From Billgrantia sulfidoxydans (lineage in GTDB: Bacteria > Pseudomonadota > Gammaproteobacteria > Pseudomonadales > Halomonadaceae), in NCBI RefSeq assembly GCF_017868775.1, contig NZ_CP053381.1, positions 4,278,001-4,342,000 of the forward strand: a DNA stretch of 64,000 bases, in the 5' to 3' direction. Within the stretch, counting starts at the first letter, position 1; the number at the start of each line of letters is the position of its first letter. The notes beneath the pieces are model-generated. The model was not told the DNA's origin, did no database searches, and saw only the letters and a list, made by a program, of their open reading frames with translations. Below are positions 8,874 through 18,808 of the stretch, in pieces. Made by a program: the position numbers and the translations under genes.

Positions 8874-11014
8874 CACGCCAGGACGTCATCACCCTTTTCT
8901 CCTCGCTGCTGCTGGCGGGCGCCATCGGCTACGCACAGGCGCAGGAGGCCCCCTCCACCGACGAGGAAGGCGGCCAGCCACAGGGTATCACCGAGACCCA
9001 AGACGACGAGTCCGAACAGGACGCCAGCGACGACGAAGCGCAAGCGGACCAGGACGCGGACGACAGCGAAGAATCCTCGGTGACGCCGACCGGCCCCGGC
9101 GGACGCGTCGAGACCGGGCCCGCCGGCGACGCGCCCGACGGCGGGGAGCCCTCGCCGCCCCGCACCGGACCGGACGCCTGGATGGAATCGCCGGACAGCT
9201 GGGCGACCTTCAACGGCGACCTGCGCGCCCAGAAGTACACGCCGGCCGACCAGATCACGCCGGAGAACGTCGGCGAGCTCGAGCCGGCCTGGGAGTACCA
9301 CACCGGCGACGTCGCGGATGGCAGCGACGAGATTCCGATGTCGGTGTGGTCGGCGACCCCGCTGTTCGTCAACGACACGCTCTACCTGGGCACCCCCTTC
9401 TACCGCATCATCGCTCTCGATCCCGGCAGCGGCGAAGAGAAGTGGACCTTCGCCCCCGAGGCGCCCCTCGAAGCGCTGACCCAGCCCAACATGAAGGGCC
9501 GCGGCGTGGCCTACTGGGAGGCCGACGAGCCCCGTGCGGGCGAGGCCTGCGAGAAGAGGGTCTACGTCGGCACCATGGACGCCAAGCTCTATGGCGTCGA
9601 TGCCGACACGGGAGAGCCCTGTGCCGACTTCGGCGACGGCGGCATGGTCGACGTCAACCAGTGGAACACCGTCAACGACAAGTGGCCGCTGTCGCTGTTC
9701 CAGCCGCCCACGGTGTACAACGACACCCTGTTCCTCGGCTGGGCCGGCAAGGACTGGGAGGACGCCGTCGCGCCGCCAGGAACCGTCTTCGCGCTCGATG
9801 CCCGCACCGGCGAGCGCAAGTGGACCTTCCATGCGCTGCCCGAGGAGGTGGTCGAGCGGACCGGCACGGCCAATGTCTGGGCCTCGATGTCGCTGGACCC
9901 CGAGAGCGGACTGCTGTATATCCCGATCAGCTCGCCGAGCCCCAACTACTACGGCGGCGAACGCACCGAGGAGCTGCCGTTGGCCACCTCGGTGACGGCG
10001 CTCGACACCGAGACCGGCGAGGTGGTGTGGAGCCGGCAGCTCGTGCATCACGACATCTGGGACTACGATACCGTCGCCCCTCCCACCCTGGTCGACATCG
10101 AAAAGGATGGCGAGACGGTGCCCGCCCTGGTGCAGCCGTCCAAGCAGGGCTTTTTGTTCGTGCTGAACCGGGAGACCGGCGAACCCGTGTACCCGATCGA
10201 GGAGCGCGAGGTGCCGGCTTCGGATGCCGAGGGGGAGCAAGCCGCGCCGACCCAGCCGTTCGTCGACGTGCCCGAGCCGGTGATCCCCGACGAGTGGCCG
10301 GGGATCTCGAAACTGGCCGACATCGTCGGCCTGGGCGAGTGCAGCCGCAAGGCCGAGGGGCTGCGCTACGAAGGGCGCTTCACGCCGCCGAGCGTCGAAG
10401 GTACGCTCGCCTACCCACCGACGACGGGAGGCTCGCAGTGGGGCGGTGGCGCCGTCGATCCCGAAAGCGGCGTGTTCGTGATCAACTCCAACAGCGTGGT
10501 GCAGATCTACCGCCTCATTCCGCGCGACGAGTATGAGCAGCGGGAGCAGTCGGGCGAGACGGGCGGCTACTACGCCCAGGGCGACACGGCCTACGGCTTC
10601 CAGCTCGAGACATTCCTCAACTGGGCCGGCATGCCATGCTGGAAGCCCCCCTACGGCACCCTTGCCGCCTACGACCTCACCACCGGCGAGCGCTTGTGGA
10701 ACGAACCGTTCGGCCAGGTGCAGAAGCACGGCTTCTATATGCCGGAGTCGTGGGGGTCGGTCACCATCGGCGCGCCGGTGATCACCCGCTCGGGGCTGAT
10801 CTTCATCGGCGCCTCGATGGATTCACGCGTGCGCGCGATCGACCTGGAGAGCGGCGAGGTGCTGTGGAAGCATCTGGTCGATGCTCCCGCCGTCTCGATG
10901 CCGGCGGTCTACACCTACCAGGGCAAGCAGTACGTCACCTTCGCGGTGGGCGGCAATTCCATCCTGCTGCCCAAGGTGAGCGATCAGGTCATCGCCTTCG
11001 CCTTGCCCGATTGA
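8870..11014 (+). CDS. Secreted PQQ-dependent dehydrogenase, Gcd-like
   Basis: Periplasmic quinoprotein oxidising a sugar or alcohol; the substrate cannot be read from sequence. The 714 residues begin with a signal peptide cleaved after about residue 25 (AQAQ), then about 70 very acidic residues, then the eight-bladed propeller. Landmarks of the membrane glucose dehydrogenase type are ATPLFVNDTLYLGTPFYRII near residue 165, the catalytic-aspartate region VHHDIWDYD near 398 and the PQQ-contact lysine region QPSKQGFLFVLNR near 424. It lacks the fused membrane domain, supplied by the coupled upstream gene. No PQQ synthesis genes are in the window. Confidence 0.88.
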   Translation: MTRQDVITLFSSLLLAGAIGYAQAQEAPSTDEEGGQPQGITETQDDESEQDASDDEAQADQDADDSEESSVTPTGPGGRVETGPAGDAPDGGEPSPPRTGPDAWMESPDSWATFNGDLRAQKYTPADQITPENVGELEPAWEYHTGDVADGSDEIPMSVWSATPLFVNDTLYLGTPFYRIIALDPGSGEEKWTFAPEAPLEALTQPNMKGRGVAYWEADEPRAGEACEKRVYVGTMDAKLYGVDADTGEPCADFGDGGMVDVNQWNTVNDKWPLSLFQPPTVYNDTLFLGWAGKDWEDAVAPPGTVFALDARTGERKWTFHALPEEVVERTGTANVWASMSLDPESGLLYIPISSPSPNYYGGERTEELPLATSVTALDTETGEVVWSRQLVHHDIWDYDTVAPPTLVDIEKDGETVPALVQPSKQGFLFVLNRETGEPVYPIEEREVPASDAEGEQAAPTQPFVDVPEPVIPDEWPGISKLADIVGLGECSRKAEGLRYEGRFTPPSVEGTLAYPPTTGGSQWGGGAVDPESGVFVINSNSVVQIYRLIPRDEYEQREQSGETGGYYAQGDTAYGFQLETFLNWAGMPCWKPPYGTLAAYDLTTGERLWNEPFGQVQKHGFYMPESWGSVTIGAPVITRSGLIFIGASMDSRVRAIDLESGEVLWKHLVDAPAVSMPAVYTYQGKQYVTFAVGGNSILLPKVSDQVIAFALPD

Positions 11015-11032
11015 CCCGGCGTCGCATGACGA

Positions 11033-11060
11033 CGCAGGGGCGCCTCACGGCGCCCCTGCG
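11033..11060. terminator. Bidirectional hairpin between the PQQ dehydrogenase and hemY
   Basis: CGCAGGGGCGCC (11033-11044) pairs perfectly with GGCGCCCCTGCG (11049-11060) around TCAC. It lies between two converging genes and could end both transcripts, although T tracts are weak. Confidence 0.6.
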
Positions 11061-11077
11061 GTCCCGGTGTCGGCGAA

Positions 11078-12331
11078 TCAGTCCTTCGCCCCGCCGGCCT
11101 TCTCCGGCTGGACGGCCGGCTCGACCGGCTGCGGCAGTGAGGGCAGCGACTTGTCGAGCAGCTCGACGCTCTGGCGATAGTAGAGCTGGCTCTTGTTGTG
11201 CTCGCCCAGGTTGGCATAAAGCCGCGCCAGCTCGGCACACACCACGCCGCTGGGGCGCTGCCGCTGGCTCGCCTCGAAGTACTCCTGGGCCTTGCCCCAG
11301 TAGGCGTTGCGCAGCGCCAGGCGGCCCAGGGTGAGCAGCAGGTCGGGGTCGTTGGGGCGCTCCTGCAGCCACTTCTCGGCATGCACCAGTTGACGCGCCG
11401 GGTCGACGTCGAGCAGCCCGTAGCGCAGCACCAGGCGGCTGTCCCAGTGCTCCTTGAGCGAATGGCGCAGCAGGCGCTCGGCGATCCCCTCCTCGTTGCC
11501 GCGCACCAATGCCTCGGTATAGAGCACCACCAGCTCGACGTTGCCGCGCAGCGCATCCGGCATGTCGGCCCACAGGTTGCGGATGCGTTCGACGTTGCCC
11601 GGGTCGCGCGCCTCGTGAACCAGCAGCTCCTTGTAGGCGCGCAGCTCCAGTTGGGTGCGCTCCTGGGGCGAGATCAGCTGACGCGACGCCAGCCGCGGCA
11701 TCAGCCGGCGCAGGCCGTCCCAGTCGTTGACGCTGAGATAGGCCTGCTTGAGCTGCTTGAGCACCTGGGGGTGGTTGGGCATCTGACGATCGAGGCGGGT
11801 CAGGATCGCCAGGGCCTCCTCGTACTGCTGGCGATCCAGCATCAGTTGGACCTGCATCAGGCCCACCGCGCTATCGGCCCCCTCGGTGGAGAGATGGGCC
11901 CGCTTGAGCAGCGTGTCGGCCTGTTCGTAGCGCCCCTGATAGTGGGCTGCCAAGGCGGCGGAGAGGTAGTTGACCAGCGGCGTGCTGGAGTCGTCGGCCG
12001 CCTTGACCAGTGACTTCTCGGCACGCTTCCAGCGGCCTTCGGCCAGCGCCACCAGCCCGCGCACGGTACGCTTCATGGCGTTACGGTGACGGGTGCGGCG
12101 GTTCCACACCTTGAGCCGGCTGACAGGATGACGCAGGCGCATCAGCACCCGCAGGGCGAAGTGCAGAATCAGGAATACCGCCAGCAGCAGCACCAGACCG
12201 AACCAGAAGGAGGTCTGGTAGGAGGTGTCGCCCACCCGCACCAGCCAGTAGCCCGGCAGCGAGACCATCAACTGGCCGAACAGGGCTCCCAGCGCCAGGC
12301 CGAGGAGAACGATCAGCAGCAATTTTCTCAT
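11078..12331 (-). CDS. hemY: HemY, TPR membrane protein of the heme operon
   Basis: Inner-membrane protein encoded with the tetrapyrrole genes in gammaproteobacteria; proposed to scaffold late heme enzymes, but its precise role is unsettled. The 417 residues start with two membrane helices (about residues 4-26 and 42-64), followed by a helical TPR-rich region. It is unrelated to the oxidase also called HemY in Gram-positive bacteria. Its start overlaps the hemX stop by 4 bp, making it the last gene of hemC-hemD-hemX-hemY. Confidence 0.92.
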   Translation of the reverse strand: MRKLLLIVLLGLALGALFGQLMVSLPGYWLVRVGDTSYQTSFWFGLVLLLAVFLILHFALRVLMRLRHPVSRLKVWNRRTRHRNAMKRTVRGLVALAEGRWKRAEKSLVKAADDSSTPLVNYLSAALAAHYQGRYEQADTLLKRAHLSTEGADSAVGLMQVQLMLDRQQYEEALAILTRLDRQMPNHPQVLKQLKQAYLSVNDWDGLRRLMPRLASRQLISPQERTQLELRAYKELLVHEARDPGNVERIRNLWADMPDALRGNVELVVLYTEALVRGNEEGIAERLLRHSLKEHWDSRLVLRYGLLDVDPARQLVHAEKWLQERPNDPDLLLTLGRLALRNAYWGKAQEYFEASQRQRPSGVVCAELARLYANLGEHNKSQLYYRQSVELLDKSLPSLPQPVEPAVQPEKAGGAKD

Positions 12332-13899
12332 GCCTCATCTCCCTGGCCGCCGCGCGAACCGAAACGACGCTCGATGAATTCGGCCAGGGCCTGCTGGGAA
12401 CCGCTGATGTCGGGGAGCTCGGGCTGGATGGTCTCGCCCTTGAGCGCCCGGAGCCGCTCGACGACGGCCTGCACCTCGCTGCGCTCGGTGTCGTAGTAGC
12501 CCTCGATCAGGGCCAGCGCCTTGTCGATGCTGGCTTCATAGAGCTCCTGTTCCTCCTTGAGCAGCGCCAGCTGGGCCTGCTCCAGCACCAGGCGCGCGCT
12601 CTGGCGCAGGTAGGACTCCTGTTCCGGTGTGATCAGCCCCTCGAGCGCCTCGTCGTGATGGCGAATGACGACCAGCTCCTTGAGCTCCTGGCCGAAGCGC
12701 GAGAGCTGATCCTGCCAGCCGCCGCTGGGGGCCTCCTCGATGCCGGAACGTGCCGGGATCTCCTCCAGCTCGCGCGACAGCGGCAGCTGCGCCAGGCGCT
12801 GCTGCTGGGCGTCGAGCGCCAGGTAGAGGCCGGTTCGGTCGACCTGGGGCACGCCGTCGAGGATGGCAAGCTCCGAGGCGATGGCGCGACGGATGGAGAG
12901 CAGTGCCGGGTTGTCGGCCTCGTTCAGGCGCGCATCGGCGGTGCGCAGCAGCGCCTTGGCCCCTTCCACGTCGCGCTCGAGCTGCAGGCGCTGGTTGGCC
13001 AGGCGCAGCAGGTAGGCGGCCTCGGCATGGATCCATTCTCGCTCGTCGGTGTCCTGGGTGCTGGACAGCTCGTCGAGCACCTGGTCGAGCGCCTCGTCGA
13101 CCTCGCTGCGGTAGCTGGCGAACTCGCCCTGCATGGCGTCGATCGCCTCCGACAGGGCGGCGTCGCGCTCCTGCTCGCCGCTCTCGAGGCGTTCGCGCAG
13201 GCTGGCGAGTTCGTCGGCCGAAGCGGCCCCGCCGGCGCGCTCCTCCAGTTCGGCCAGGCGCTGCTGCTGGGCGTCGAGCCGCTCCCAGGTATTCCACGCG
13301 AACAGCCCCGCACCGATGCCGAGGAACAGTACCAGGATCAGCGCCAGCACACCGGCGGCACGACCGGCCCCTTTGCCGCCACCGCCCCCCGTGGCAGGCA
13401 GGGTCGAGCCGCCGCCGCCCCCCGGGGCCGCCGGCTTGCCCGTGCTGTCGTCGGGCTTGCTCGCGCCCGTGGTCTTGCCCGTGGCGGCGGGCTTGTCAGG
13501 TCCGGCGTCCTTCGGCTTCGCGCTATCGGACTCGGCGCCCTTCGGCTTCGCGCTATCGGACTCGGCGCCCTTCGGCTTCGCGCTATCGGATTCGGCGCCC
13601 TTCGGCTTCGCGCCAGCACCGGAGTCGTCGCTGGCCTTGGCCGGGGCCGCCTTGGCCTCTCCCGGCGTGGCCGTAGAGGCAGGCTTGCTCGAGCTTGCGG
13701 AAGCATCGGCGGAGGCTGCCGGGGACGTCTCGCCGGCCTTGGCGGTCGTAGGCGGCGTCGATGAGCTGCCACGCGGAGAACGACCCTTGCCGGCATCGCT
13801 GCCGGACTTGTCCTTGGCTCCGGCCTCTCGCCCCCTGTCATCCTTGCCCTTTGCGGAAGGCGCCTTCTGTTCGTCCTGCTCGTTGGTCTGCTTGCTCAT
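12328..13899 (-). CDS. hemX: HemX, membrane protein of the heme operon with repetitive N-terminus
   Basis: The 523-residue protein has a cytoplasmic N-terminus of about 170 residues rich in Ala, Lys, Pro, Asp and Ser, one membrane helix near residues 180-205, and a periplasmic coiled-coil/helical domain. HemX is annotated as a uroporphyrinogen-III methyltransferase-like protein but lacks that enzyme fold. A decapeptide related to SAKPKGAESD recurs three to four times at about residues 95-135, encoded by 30-bp repeats. The N-terminus is longer than in E. coli HemX. It lies 6 bp after hemD and is coupled to hemY. Confidence 0.9.
   Translation of the reverse strand: MSKQTNEQDEQKAPSAKGKDDRGREAGAKDKSGSDAGKGRSPRGSSSTPPTTAKAGETSPAASADASASSSKPASTATPGEAKAAPAKASDDSGAGAKPKGAESDSAKPKGAESDSAKPKGAESDSAKPKDAGPDKPAATGKTTGASKPDDSTGKPAAPGGGGGSTLPATGGGGGKGAGRAAGVLALILVLFLGIGAGLFAWNTWERLDAQQQRLAELEERAGGAASADELASLRERLESGEQERDAALSEAIDAMQGEFASYRSEVDEALDQVLDELSSTQDTDEREWIHAEAAYLLRLANQRLQLERDVEGAKALLRTADARLNEADNPALLSIRRAIASELAILDGVPQVDRTGLYLALDAQQQRLAQLPLSRELEEIPARSGIEEAPSGGWQDQLSRFGQELKELVVIRHHDEALEGLITPEQESYLRQSARLVLEQAQLALLKEEQELYEASIDKALALIEGYYDTERSEVQAVVERLRALKGETIQPELPDISGSQQALAEFIERRFGSRGGQGDEA
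13501..13620. repeat. 30-bp in-frame tandem repeat inside hemX
   Basis: Four consecutive 30-bp units occupy 13501-13530, 13531-13560, 13561-13590 and 13591-13620. The middle two are identical, and the outer two carry a few changes. The unit preserves reading frame and encodes a lysine/proline/acidic decapeptide. Such arrays change copy number by slippage. Confidence 0.9.
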
Positions 13900-13905
13900 C
13901 TGTCG

Positions 13906-14703
13906 CTAGCCCTTTTCGAGATCATCTTGATCGACATCGGCATCCTCCTGGTGACAGGCCGCGGCCACAGCGCCGGCAAGCGCTGCCGGCGTGGCGCCCG
14001 GCGCCACCACGGGGGTGCGAAACCCCAAGTCGCCGGCCAGTGTAGCCAACCGGCGACTGGAGACGATTAACGGTGGGTTCAAGGTGGCCCTGGTGCTCCA
14101 TCTTGCCAGATGTTCGAGGATTTCTCCGCTACTCACTACCAGCGCCCGAAACTCGCCCCGGGCGAGGCGTTCACGCAGGGCCGGGGGCGGCGGCTGCAGG
14201 CGCCGCCGATAAAGCGACAGCCGCGTGATTCGCGCCCCGCGTGCCGCCAGGGTGTCGGCCAGTAGCGCACGGCCGCCCTCGCCGGCCACCAGCAGCACGC
14301 GCTGGCCCGCGAGCGAGCGCAGCGAGGCGAGCTCGAGCAGCGCCTCGCTGGTATCCTCGCCGGCGGCGGCCGGCGGCAGGTGCACCCTGACCCCGAATCG
14401 CTCGTGCAGCACCTCGGCGGTGGCCGCCCCCACCGCGTACCAGGCCGTGCCCAACGGCAGCTGCGGCCAGTAGCGGTCGAGCGCCTGGTAGAGGCACTCG
14501 GCGGCGAAGGGGCTGACCACCACCACCTTGTGAAAGTGATCGAAGTCGAGCCACGCCTGGCGCATCGCGGGAGTCTCCGGCAGCGCCTCCAGCGTCATGG
14601 CCTCGAGGTTCGCCACCGGAAAGCCGGCGGCCTCGATGGCCGCCGCCAGGGCCGCCGCCCGCTCGCCGGGCCGGCAGATCAGCACGGGAGCCCCGCCAGA
14701 CAT
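13906..14703 (-). CDS. hemD: Uroporphyrinogen-III synthase
   Basis: Closes hydroxymethylbilane to uroporphyrinogen III with inversion of ring D. The 265 residues show the two-lobed HemD pattern: N-terminal LICRPGERAAALAAAI, the hinge region VVVSPFAAECLYQAL near residue 70, VGAATAEVL near 100, and LVVSSGEILEHL near 190. The family is poorly conserved, but position directly after hemC (the start codon abuts the hemC stop) supports the call. It is followed by hemX. Confidence 0.92.
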   Translation of the reverse strand: MSGGAPVLICRPGERAAALAAAIEAAGFPVANLEAMTLEALPETPAMRQAWLDFDHFHKVVVVSPFAAECLYQALDRYWPQLPLGTAWYAVGAATAEVLHERFGVRVHLPPAAAGEDTSEALLELASLRSLAGQRVLLVAGEGGRALLADTLAARGARITRLSLYRRRLQPPPPALRERLARGEFRALVVSSGEILEHLARWSTRATLNPPLIVSSRRLATLAGDLGFRTPVVAPGATPAALAGAVAAACHQEDADVDQDDLEKG

Positions 14704-15642
14704 TCAGGCGCCGTAGACCTGTGCCAGGATCTCGCCGGCGCCCTGCTCCAGCAGGTCTTCCGCCACCCGCACGCCCAGCGCCTCCGGCTCGTGGATCGAA
14801 CCGCGCCCCTCGGCGCGCAGCACCTCGGTGCCCTCGGGGTTGCCCACCAGCGCCCGCAGCCACAGGGTCTGACCGTCCTCCTCGAAGACGGCATAGCCGC
14901 CGATGGGCACCTGGCAGCCGCCCTCCAGACGGGTGTTCATGGCGCGCTCGGCGCGCACCCGGGTCGCCGTGACGGGGTCGTCCAGCGGCGCCAGCAGCGA
15001 GACCAGCTCCGGGTCGTTGATGCGACACTCGATGCCCAGCGCACCCTGGCCGCAGGCCGGCAGGCACACCTCGGGGGGCAGCTCCTGGGCAATGCGCTCG
15101 CCCAGCCCAAGGCGCTTGAGCCCGGAGGTGGCCAGGATGATGGCATCGAACTCGCCGGCGTCGAGCTTGGCCAGGCGGGTCTGGACGTTACCGCGCAGGG
15201 TGAGGATCTCCAGGTCGGGGCGCTGCTCGCGCATCTGCAGGCCGCGGCGCAGGCTGGAGGTGCCGATGCGCGCCCCTTCGGGCAGCGCGTCGAGCGAGGC
15301 GTAGTGGTTGGAGACGAAGGCATCGGTGGGCTCGGCCCCGGCGAAGATCACCGACAGCCCCAGCCCCTCGGGGAAGTGCATCGGCACGTCCTTCATCGAG
15401 TGCACGGCGATGTCGGCGCGGCCGTCGAGGATCGCCTCCTCCAGCTCCTTGACGAACAGCCCCTTGCCGCCGATCTTCGCCAGCGGCGTGTCGAGGATCT
15501 TGTCGCCGCGGGTGGAGAGCGCGACCAGTTCCACCTCGAGCCCCGGATGCTCGGCCATCAGCAGGTCGCGAACGTGTTCGGCCTGCCACAGGGCCAGCAG
15601 GCTCTTGCGGGTGGCTATGCGCAGCGTAGTGTTGGATCGCAC
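14704..15642 (-). CDS. hemC: Hydroxymethylbilane synthase (porphobilinogen deaminase)
   Basis: Polymerises four porphobilinogens into hydroxymethylbilane. The 312 residues include [13 protein letters not shown] near the N-terminus, STRGDKILD near residue 44, the catalytic aspartate region VHSMKDVP near 80, [13 protein letters not shown] near 150, and the cofactor-binding cysteine in [11 protein letters not shown] near residue 241. It is the first gene of hemCDXY and diverges from argH across a 242-bp control region. Confidence 0.97.
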   Translation of the reverse strand: MRSNTTLRIATRKSLLALWQAEHVRDLLMAEHPGLEVELVALSTRGDKILDTPLAKIGGKGLFVKELEEAILDGRADIAVHSMKDVPMHFPEGLGLSVIFAGAEPTDAFVSNHYASLDALPEGARIGTSSLRRGLQMREQRPDLEILTLRGNVQTRLAKLDAGEFDAIILATSGLKRLGLGERIAQELPPEVCLPACGQGALGIECRINDPELVSLLAPLDDPVTATRVRAERAMNTRLEGGCQVPIGGYAVFEEDGQTLWLRALVGNPEGTEVLRAEGRGSIHEPEALGVRVAEDLLEQGAGEILAQVYGA

Positions 15643-15812
15643 GTGGTTCTCCCCTGCAGCGGGCCCGGCTGCCCCTGCTCAGCTGTAGTTGCCGTGCCAT
15701 TATCGGTCACGGCCGGTAGACGGTCATTGACGATCATCATAAAGCACCGGGCGAAGCAGGAAAAATTGGCCCTCTCGTCGCCCGCCGCGCCCCTCGCCAC
15801 TCGCGCCGACTC

Positions 15813-15821
15813 TGGTACACT
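15813..15821 (+). promoter_or_regulatory. Extended -10 promoter for argH
   Basis: TGG followed by TACACT (15816-15821) forms an extended -10 element 64 bp before the argH ATG. I see no good -35 hexamer, as expected for extended -10 promoters. It lies in the hemC-argH divergent gap, which otherwise shows no gene. Confidence 0.4.
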
Positions 15822-15884
15822 GCAAGACTTGACCTCCGCCGCCGCACGCGGCTCCCGAGAACGCCACAGCACGCAACACGCAGG

Positions 15885-17309
15885 ATGTCCACGCCGATGA
15901 GCTCTAGTTCCCCAACCCCCGGCACCAACCAGTCCTGGGGCGGCCGCTTCAGCGAACCCACCGATGCCTTCGTCGAACGCTTCACCGCGTCGGTCGACTT
16001 CGACCGGCGCCTGGCCCTTCAGGACATCCAGGGCTCCATCGCCCATGCCACCATGCTGGCCCGGGTGGGCGTACTGACCGACGCCGAGCGTGACGCCATC
16101 GTCGCGGGGCTGACCGAGATACGCGGCGAGATCGAGCGCGGCGAGTTCCAGTGGTCGGTGAAGCTCGAGGACGTGCACATGAACATCGAAGCACGCCTGA
16201 CCGACAAGATCGGCGTCACCGGCAAGAAACTGCACACCGGGCGTTCGCGCAACGACCAGGTGGCCACCGACATCCGCCTGTTCCTGCGCGACGAGATCGA
16301 CGTGGTCGAAGGTGAGCTGGCGCGCCTGCGCGCAGGGCTGATCGAACTCGCCGAGCGCGAGGCCGACACCATCATGCCCGGCTTCACCCACCTGCAGACC
16401 GCCCAGCCGGTGACCTTCGGCCACCACCTGCTGGCCTGGCAGGAGATGCTCGCCCGCGATCACGAGCGGCTGCTCGACTGTCGCAGGCGGGTCAACGTGA
16501 TGCCGCTGGGCGCCGCCGCGCTGGCCGGCACCACCTATCCCATCGACCGCCACGTCACCGCCGAGCTGCTGGGCTTCGAGCGCCCCGCCGAGAACTCGCT
16601 CGACGCCGTGAGCGATCGCGACTTCGCCATCGAGTTCGCCAGCTTCGCCAGCATCCTGCTGATGCACCTGTCACGCATGAGCGAGGAGCTGGTGCTGTGG
16701 ACCAGCGCCCAGTTCGACTTCATCGACCTGCCCGACCGCTTCTGTACCGGCAGCTCGATCATGCCGCAGAAGAAGAACCCCGACGTGCCCGAGCTGGTGC
16801 GCGGCAAGACCGGGCGCGTCTACGGCCACCTGATGGGCCTGCTGACGCTGATGAAGTCGCAGCCGCTGGCCTACAACAAGGACAACCAGGAGGACAAGGA
16901 GCCGCTGTTCGACACCCTCGACACGGTGCGCGACTGCCTCAAGGCGTTCGCCGACATGGTGCCGGCCATCGAGGCGCGCAAGGCGAACATGCATGAGGCC
17001 GCCCGCCGCGGCTTCTCCACCGCCACCGACCTCGCCGACTACCTGGTGCGCCGCGGCGTGGCCTTTCGCGATGCCCACGAGATCGTCGGCCAATCGGTGG
17101 CCTTCGGCATTCGCGAGAAAAAGGATCTCTCCGAGATGAGTCTCGACGAGCTGCGCCAGTTCTCCGAGGTGATCGAGGCCGACGTCTTCGAGGTGCTGAC
17201 GCTGGAGGGCTCGGTGGCGGCGCGCAACCATATCGGCGGTACCGCCCCGGACCAGGTGCGCGCCGCGGCGAGCCGCGCCCGCGAGGCCCTGGCGAACCTG
17301 GGCCGCTGA
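15885..17309 (+). CDS. argH: Argininosuccinate lyase
   Basis: Splits argininosuccinate to arginine and fumarate. The 474 residues match the fumarase/aspartase superfamily: [12 protein letters not shown] near the N-terminus, [21 protein letters not shown] near residue 110, [14 protein letters not shown] near 160 (catalytic histidine) and the signature [13 protein letters not shown] near 291. The first ATG is used; a second ATG 12 bp later would also serve. It leads lptM, lysA and dapF, an arrangement shared with pseudomonads. Confidence 0.97.
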   Translation: MSTPMSSSSPTPGTNQSWGGRFSEPTDAFVERFTASVDFDRRLALQDIQGSIAHATMLARVGVLTDAERDAIVAGLTEIRGEIERGEFQWSVKLEDVHMNIEARLTDKIGVTGKKLHTGRSRNDQVATDIRLFLRDEIDVVEGELARLRAGLIELAEREADTIMPGFTHLQTAQPVTFGHHLLAWQEMLARDHERLLDCRRRVNVMPLGAAALAGTTYPIDRHVTAELLGFERPAENSLDAVSDRDFAIEFASFASILLMHLSRMSEELVLWTSAQFDFIDLPDRFCTGSSIMPQKKNPDVPELVRGKTGRVYGHLMGLLTLMKSQPLAYNKDNQEDKEPLFDTLDTVRDCLKAFADMVPAIEARKANMHEAARRGFSTATDLADYLVRRGVAFRDAHEIVGQSVAFGIREKKDLSEMSLDELRQFSEVIEADVFEVLTLEGSVAARNHIGGTAPDQVRAAASRAREALANLGR

Positions 17310-17311
17310 CC

Positions 17312-17512
17312 ATGCGCATGACGAGCACACGCGCGGCACCGCGGGCCCGCCCGCTGGCGCTGGCGCTGGCGCTGGCCGCGCTGCTGCTGGCCGGCTGCGG
17401 CCAGAAGGGGCCGCTCTACCTGCCCGGCGACGAGGCCGCCGAGGAGCGCTACGGCAGCGGGGCGGCACACCAGGGCGAGCGGCACGACGCCGACGACGAG
17501 GACACGGACTGA
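17312..17512 (+). CDS. lptM: LPS-assembly lipoprotein LptM (YifL family)
   Basis: Small outer-membrane lipoprotein that in E. coli assists maturation of the LPS translocon LptD. The 66 residues comprise a basic start, a hydrophobic Leu/Ala stretch and the lipobox LLAGC, followed directly by the family-diagnostic GQKGPLYLP. The tail is short, acidic and histidine-containing. It begins 2 bp after argH and ends 3 bp before lysA, which is the usual genomic slot for this gene. Confidence 0.93.
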   Translation: MRMTSTRAAPRARPLALALALAALLLAGCGQKGPLYLPGDEAAEERYGSGAAHQGERHDADDEDTD

Positions 17513-17515
17513 ATC

Positions 17516-18808
17516 ATGGATCACTTCGAATATCGCGACGGCGTGCTCTACGGCGAGGAGGTACCGCTGTCGCGGGTGGCCGAGGCGGTCGGCACGCCCT
17601 GCTACGTCTACTCCAAGGCGACCCTGGCGCGCCACTTTCGCGCCTATACCGAAGCACTGGGCAGCCACCCCCACCTGATCTGCTACGCGGTCAAGGCCAA
17701 CTCCAACCTGGCGGTGCTGGGTCTGCTGGCGCGCCTGGGCGCCGGCTTCGACATCGTCTCCGTGGGCGAGCTCGAGCGCGTGCTGGCCGCCGGCGGCGAC
17801 CCGGCCAAGGTGGTGTTCTCCGGCGTGGCCAAGCAGGAAGCCGAGATGGCCCGCGCGCTCGAGGTCGGCATCAAGTGCTTCAACGTCGAGTCGCGCCCCG
17901 AGCTCGAGCGGCTCAACGCCGTGGCCGAGCGGCTGGGCCGGGTGGCGCCGGTGTCGCTGCGGGTCAACCCCGACGTCGACGCCGGCACCCACCCCTACAT
18001 TTCCACCGGGCTCAAGGACAACAAGTTCGGCATTCCGGTGGACGAGGCGCTCTCCGTCTACGAGCTGGCTGCGCGCCTGCCGGGGGTGAGGATCGTCGGC
18101 CTGGATTGCCATATCGGCTCGCAGCTCACCGAGCTCGCCCCCTTCCTCGACGCCCTGGACCGCCTGCTGGTACTGCTCGAGCGCCTGCGCGAACGCGGCA
18201 TCACGGTGGAACACCTCGACCTCGGCGGCGGGCTCGGCGTGCCCTACCGCGGCGAGCGCCCGCCGCAGCCCTTCGACTACGCCGCCTCGCTGCTCGAGCG
18301 CCTGTCGCGCTGGGAGCACGGCGCCGGCCTGACCCTGCTGTTCGAGCCGGGCCGCTCGATCGCCGCCAATGCCGGCGTGCTGCTGACCCGGGTGGAGTAC
18401 CTCAAGCCCGGCGAGACCAAGAACTTCGCCATCGTCGACGCCGGCATGAACGACCTGATTCGCCCCTCGCTCTACCAGGCCTGGCAGGCGATCATCCCGG
18501 TGGACACCCGCCCCATGCGTGAAAGCGCCACCTACGACGTGGTCGGCCCGGTGTGCGAGACCGGCGACTTCCTGGGCAAGGAGCGCGAACTGGCGATCGA
18601 CGCCGGCGACCTGCTGGCGGTACGCTCCGCCGGCGCCTACGGTTTCGTCATGGCTTCGAACTACAACAGCCGGCCGCGCCCCGCCGAGGTGATGGTCGAC
18701 GGCGAGGCCTTCCATGTGGTGCGCCACCGCGAGAGCGTGGCGTCGCTGTGGGCCGGCGAGTCGCTGCTGCCCGAACCGGCAGCGGCACAGGACGGAGAGA
18801 GGCGCTGA
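17516..18808 (+). CDS. lysA: Diaminopimelate decarboxylase
   Basis: PLP-dependent last step of lysine synthesis: meso-diaminopimelate to lysine. The 430 residues carry the PLP-lysine motif CYAVKANSN near residue 60, [12 protein letters not shown] near 80, HIGSQL near 198, the glycine loop [10 protein letters not shown] near 237, FEPGRSI near 280 and the catalytic CETGDFL near 348. Its stop overlaps the dapF start by one base, coupling it to the enzyme that makes its substrate. Confidence 0.97.
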   Translation: MDHFEYRDGVLYGEEVPLSRVAEAVGTPCYVYSKATLARHFRAYTEALGSHPHLICYAVKANSNLAVLGLLARLGAGFDIVSVGELERVLAAGGDPAKVVFSGVAKQEAEMARALEVGIKCFNVESRPELERLNAVAERLGRVAPVSLRVNPDVDAGTHPYISTGLKDNKFGIPVDEALSVYELAARLPGVRIVGLDCHIGSQLTELAPFLDALDRLLVLLERLRERGITVEHLDLGGGLGVPYRGERPPQPFDYAASLLERLSRWEHGAGLTLLFEPGRSIAANAGVLLTRVEYLKPGETKNFAIVDAGMNDLIRPSLYQAWQAIIPVDTRPMRESATYDVVGPVCETGDFLGKERELAIDAGDLLAVRSAGAYGFVMASNYNSRPRPAEVMVDGEAFHVVRHRESVASLWAGESLLPEPAAAQDGERR

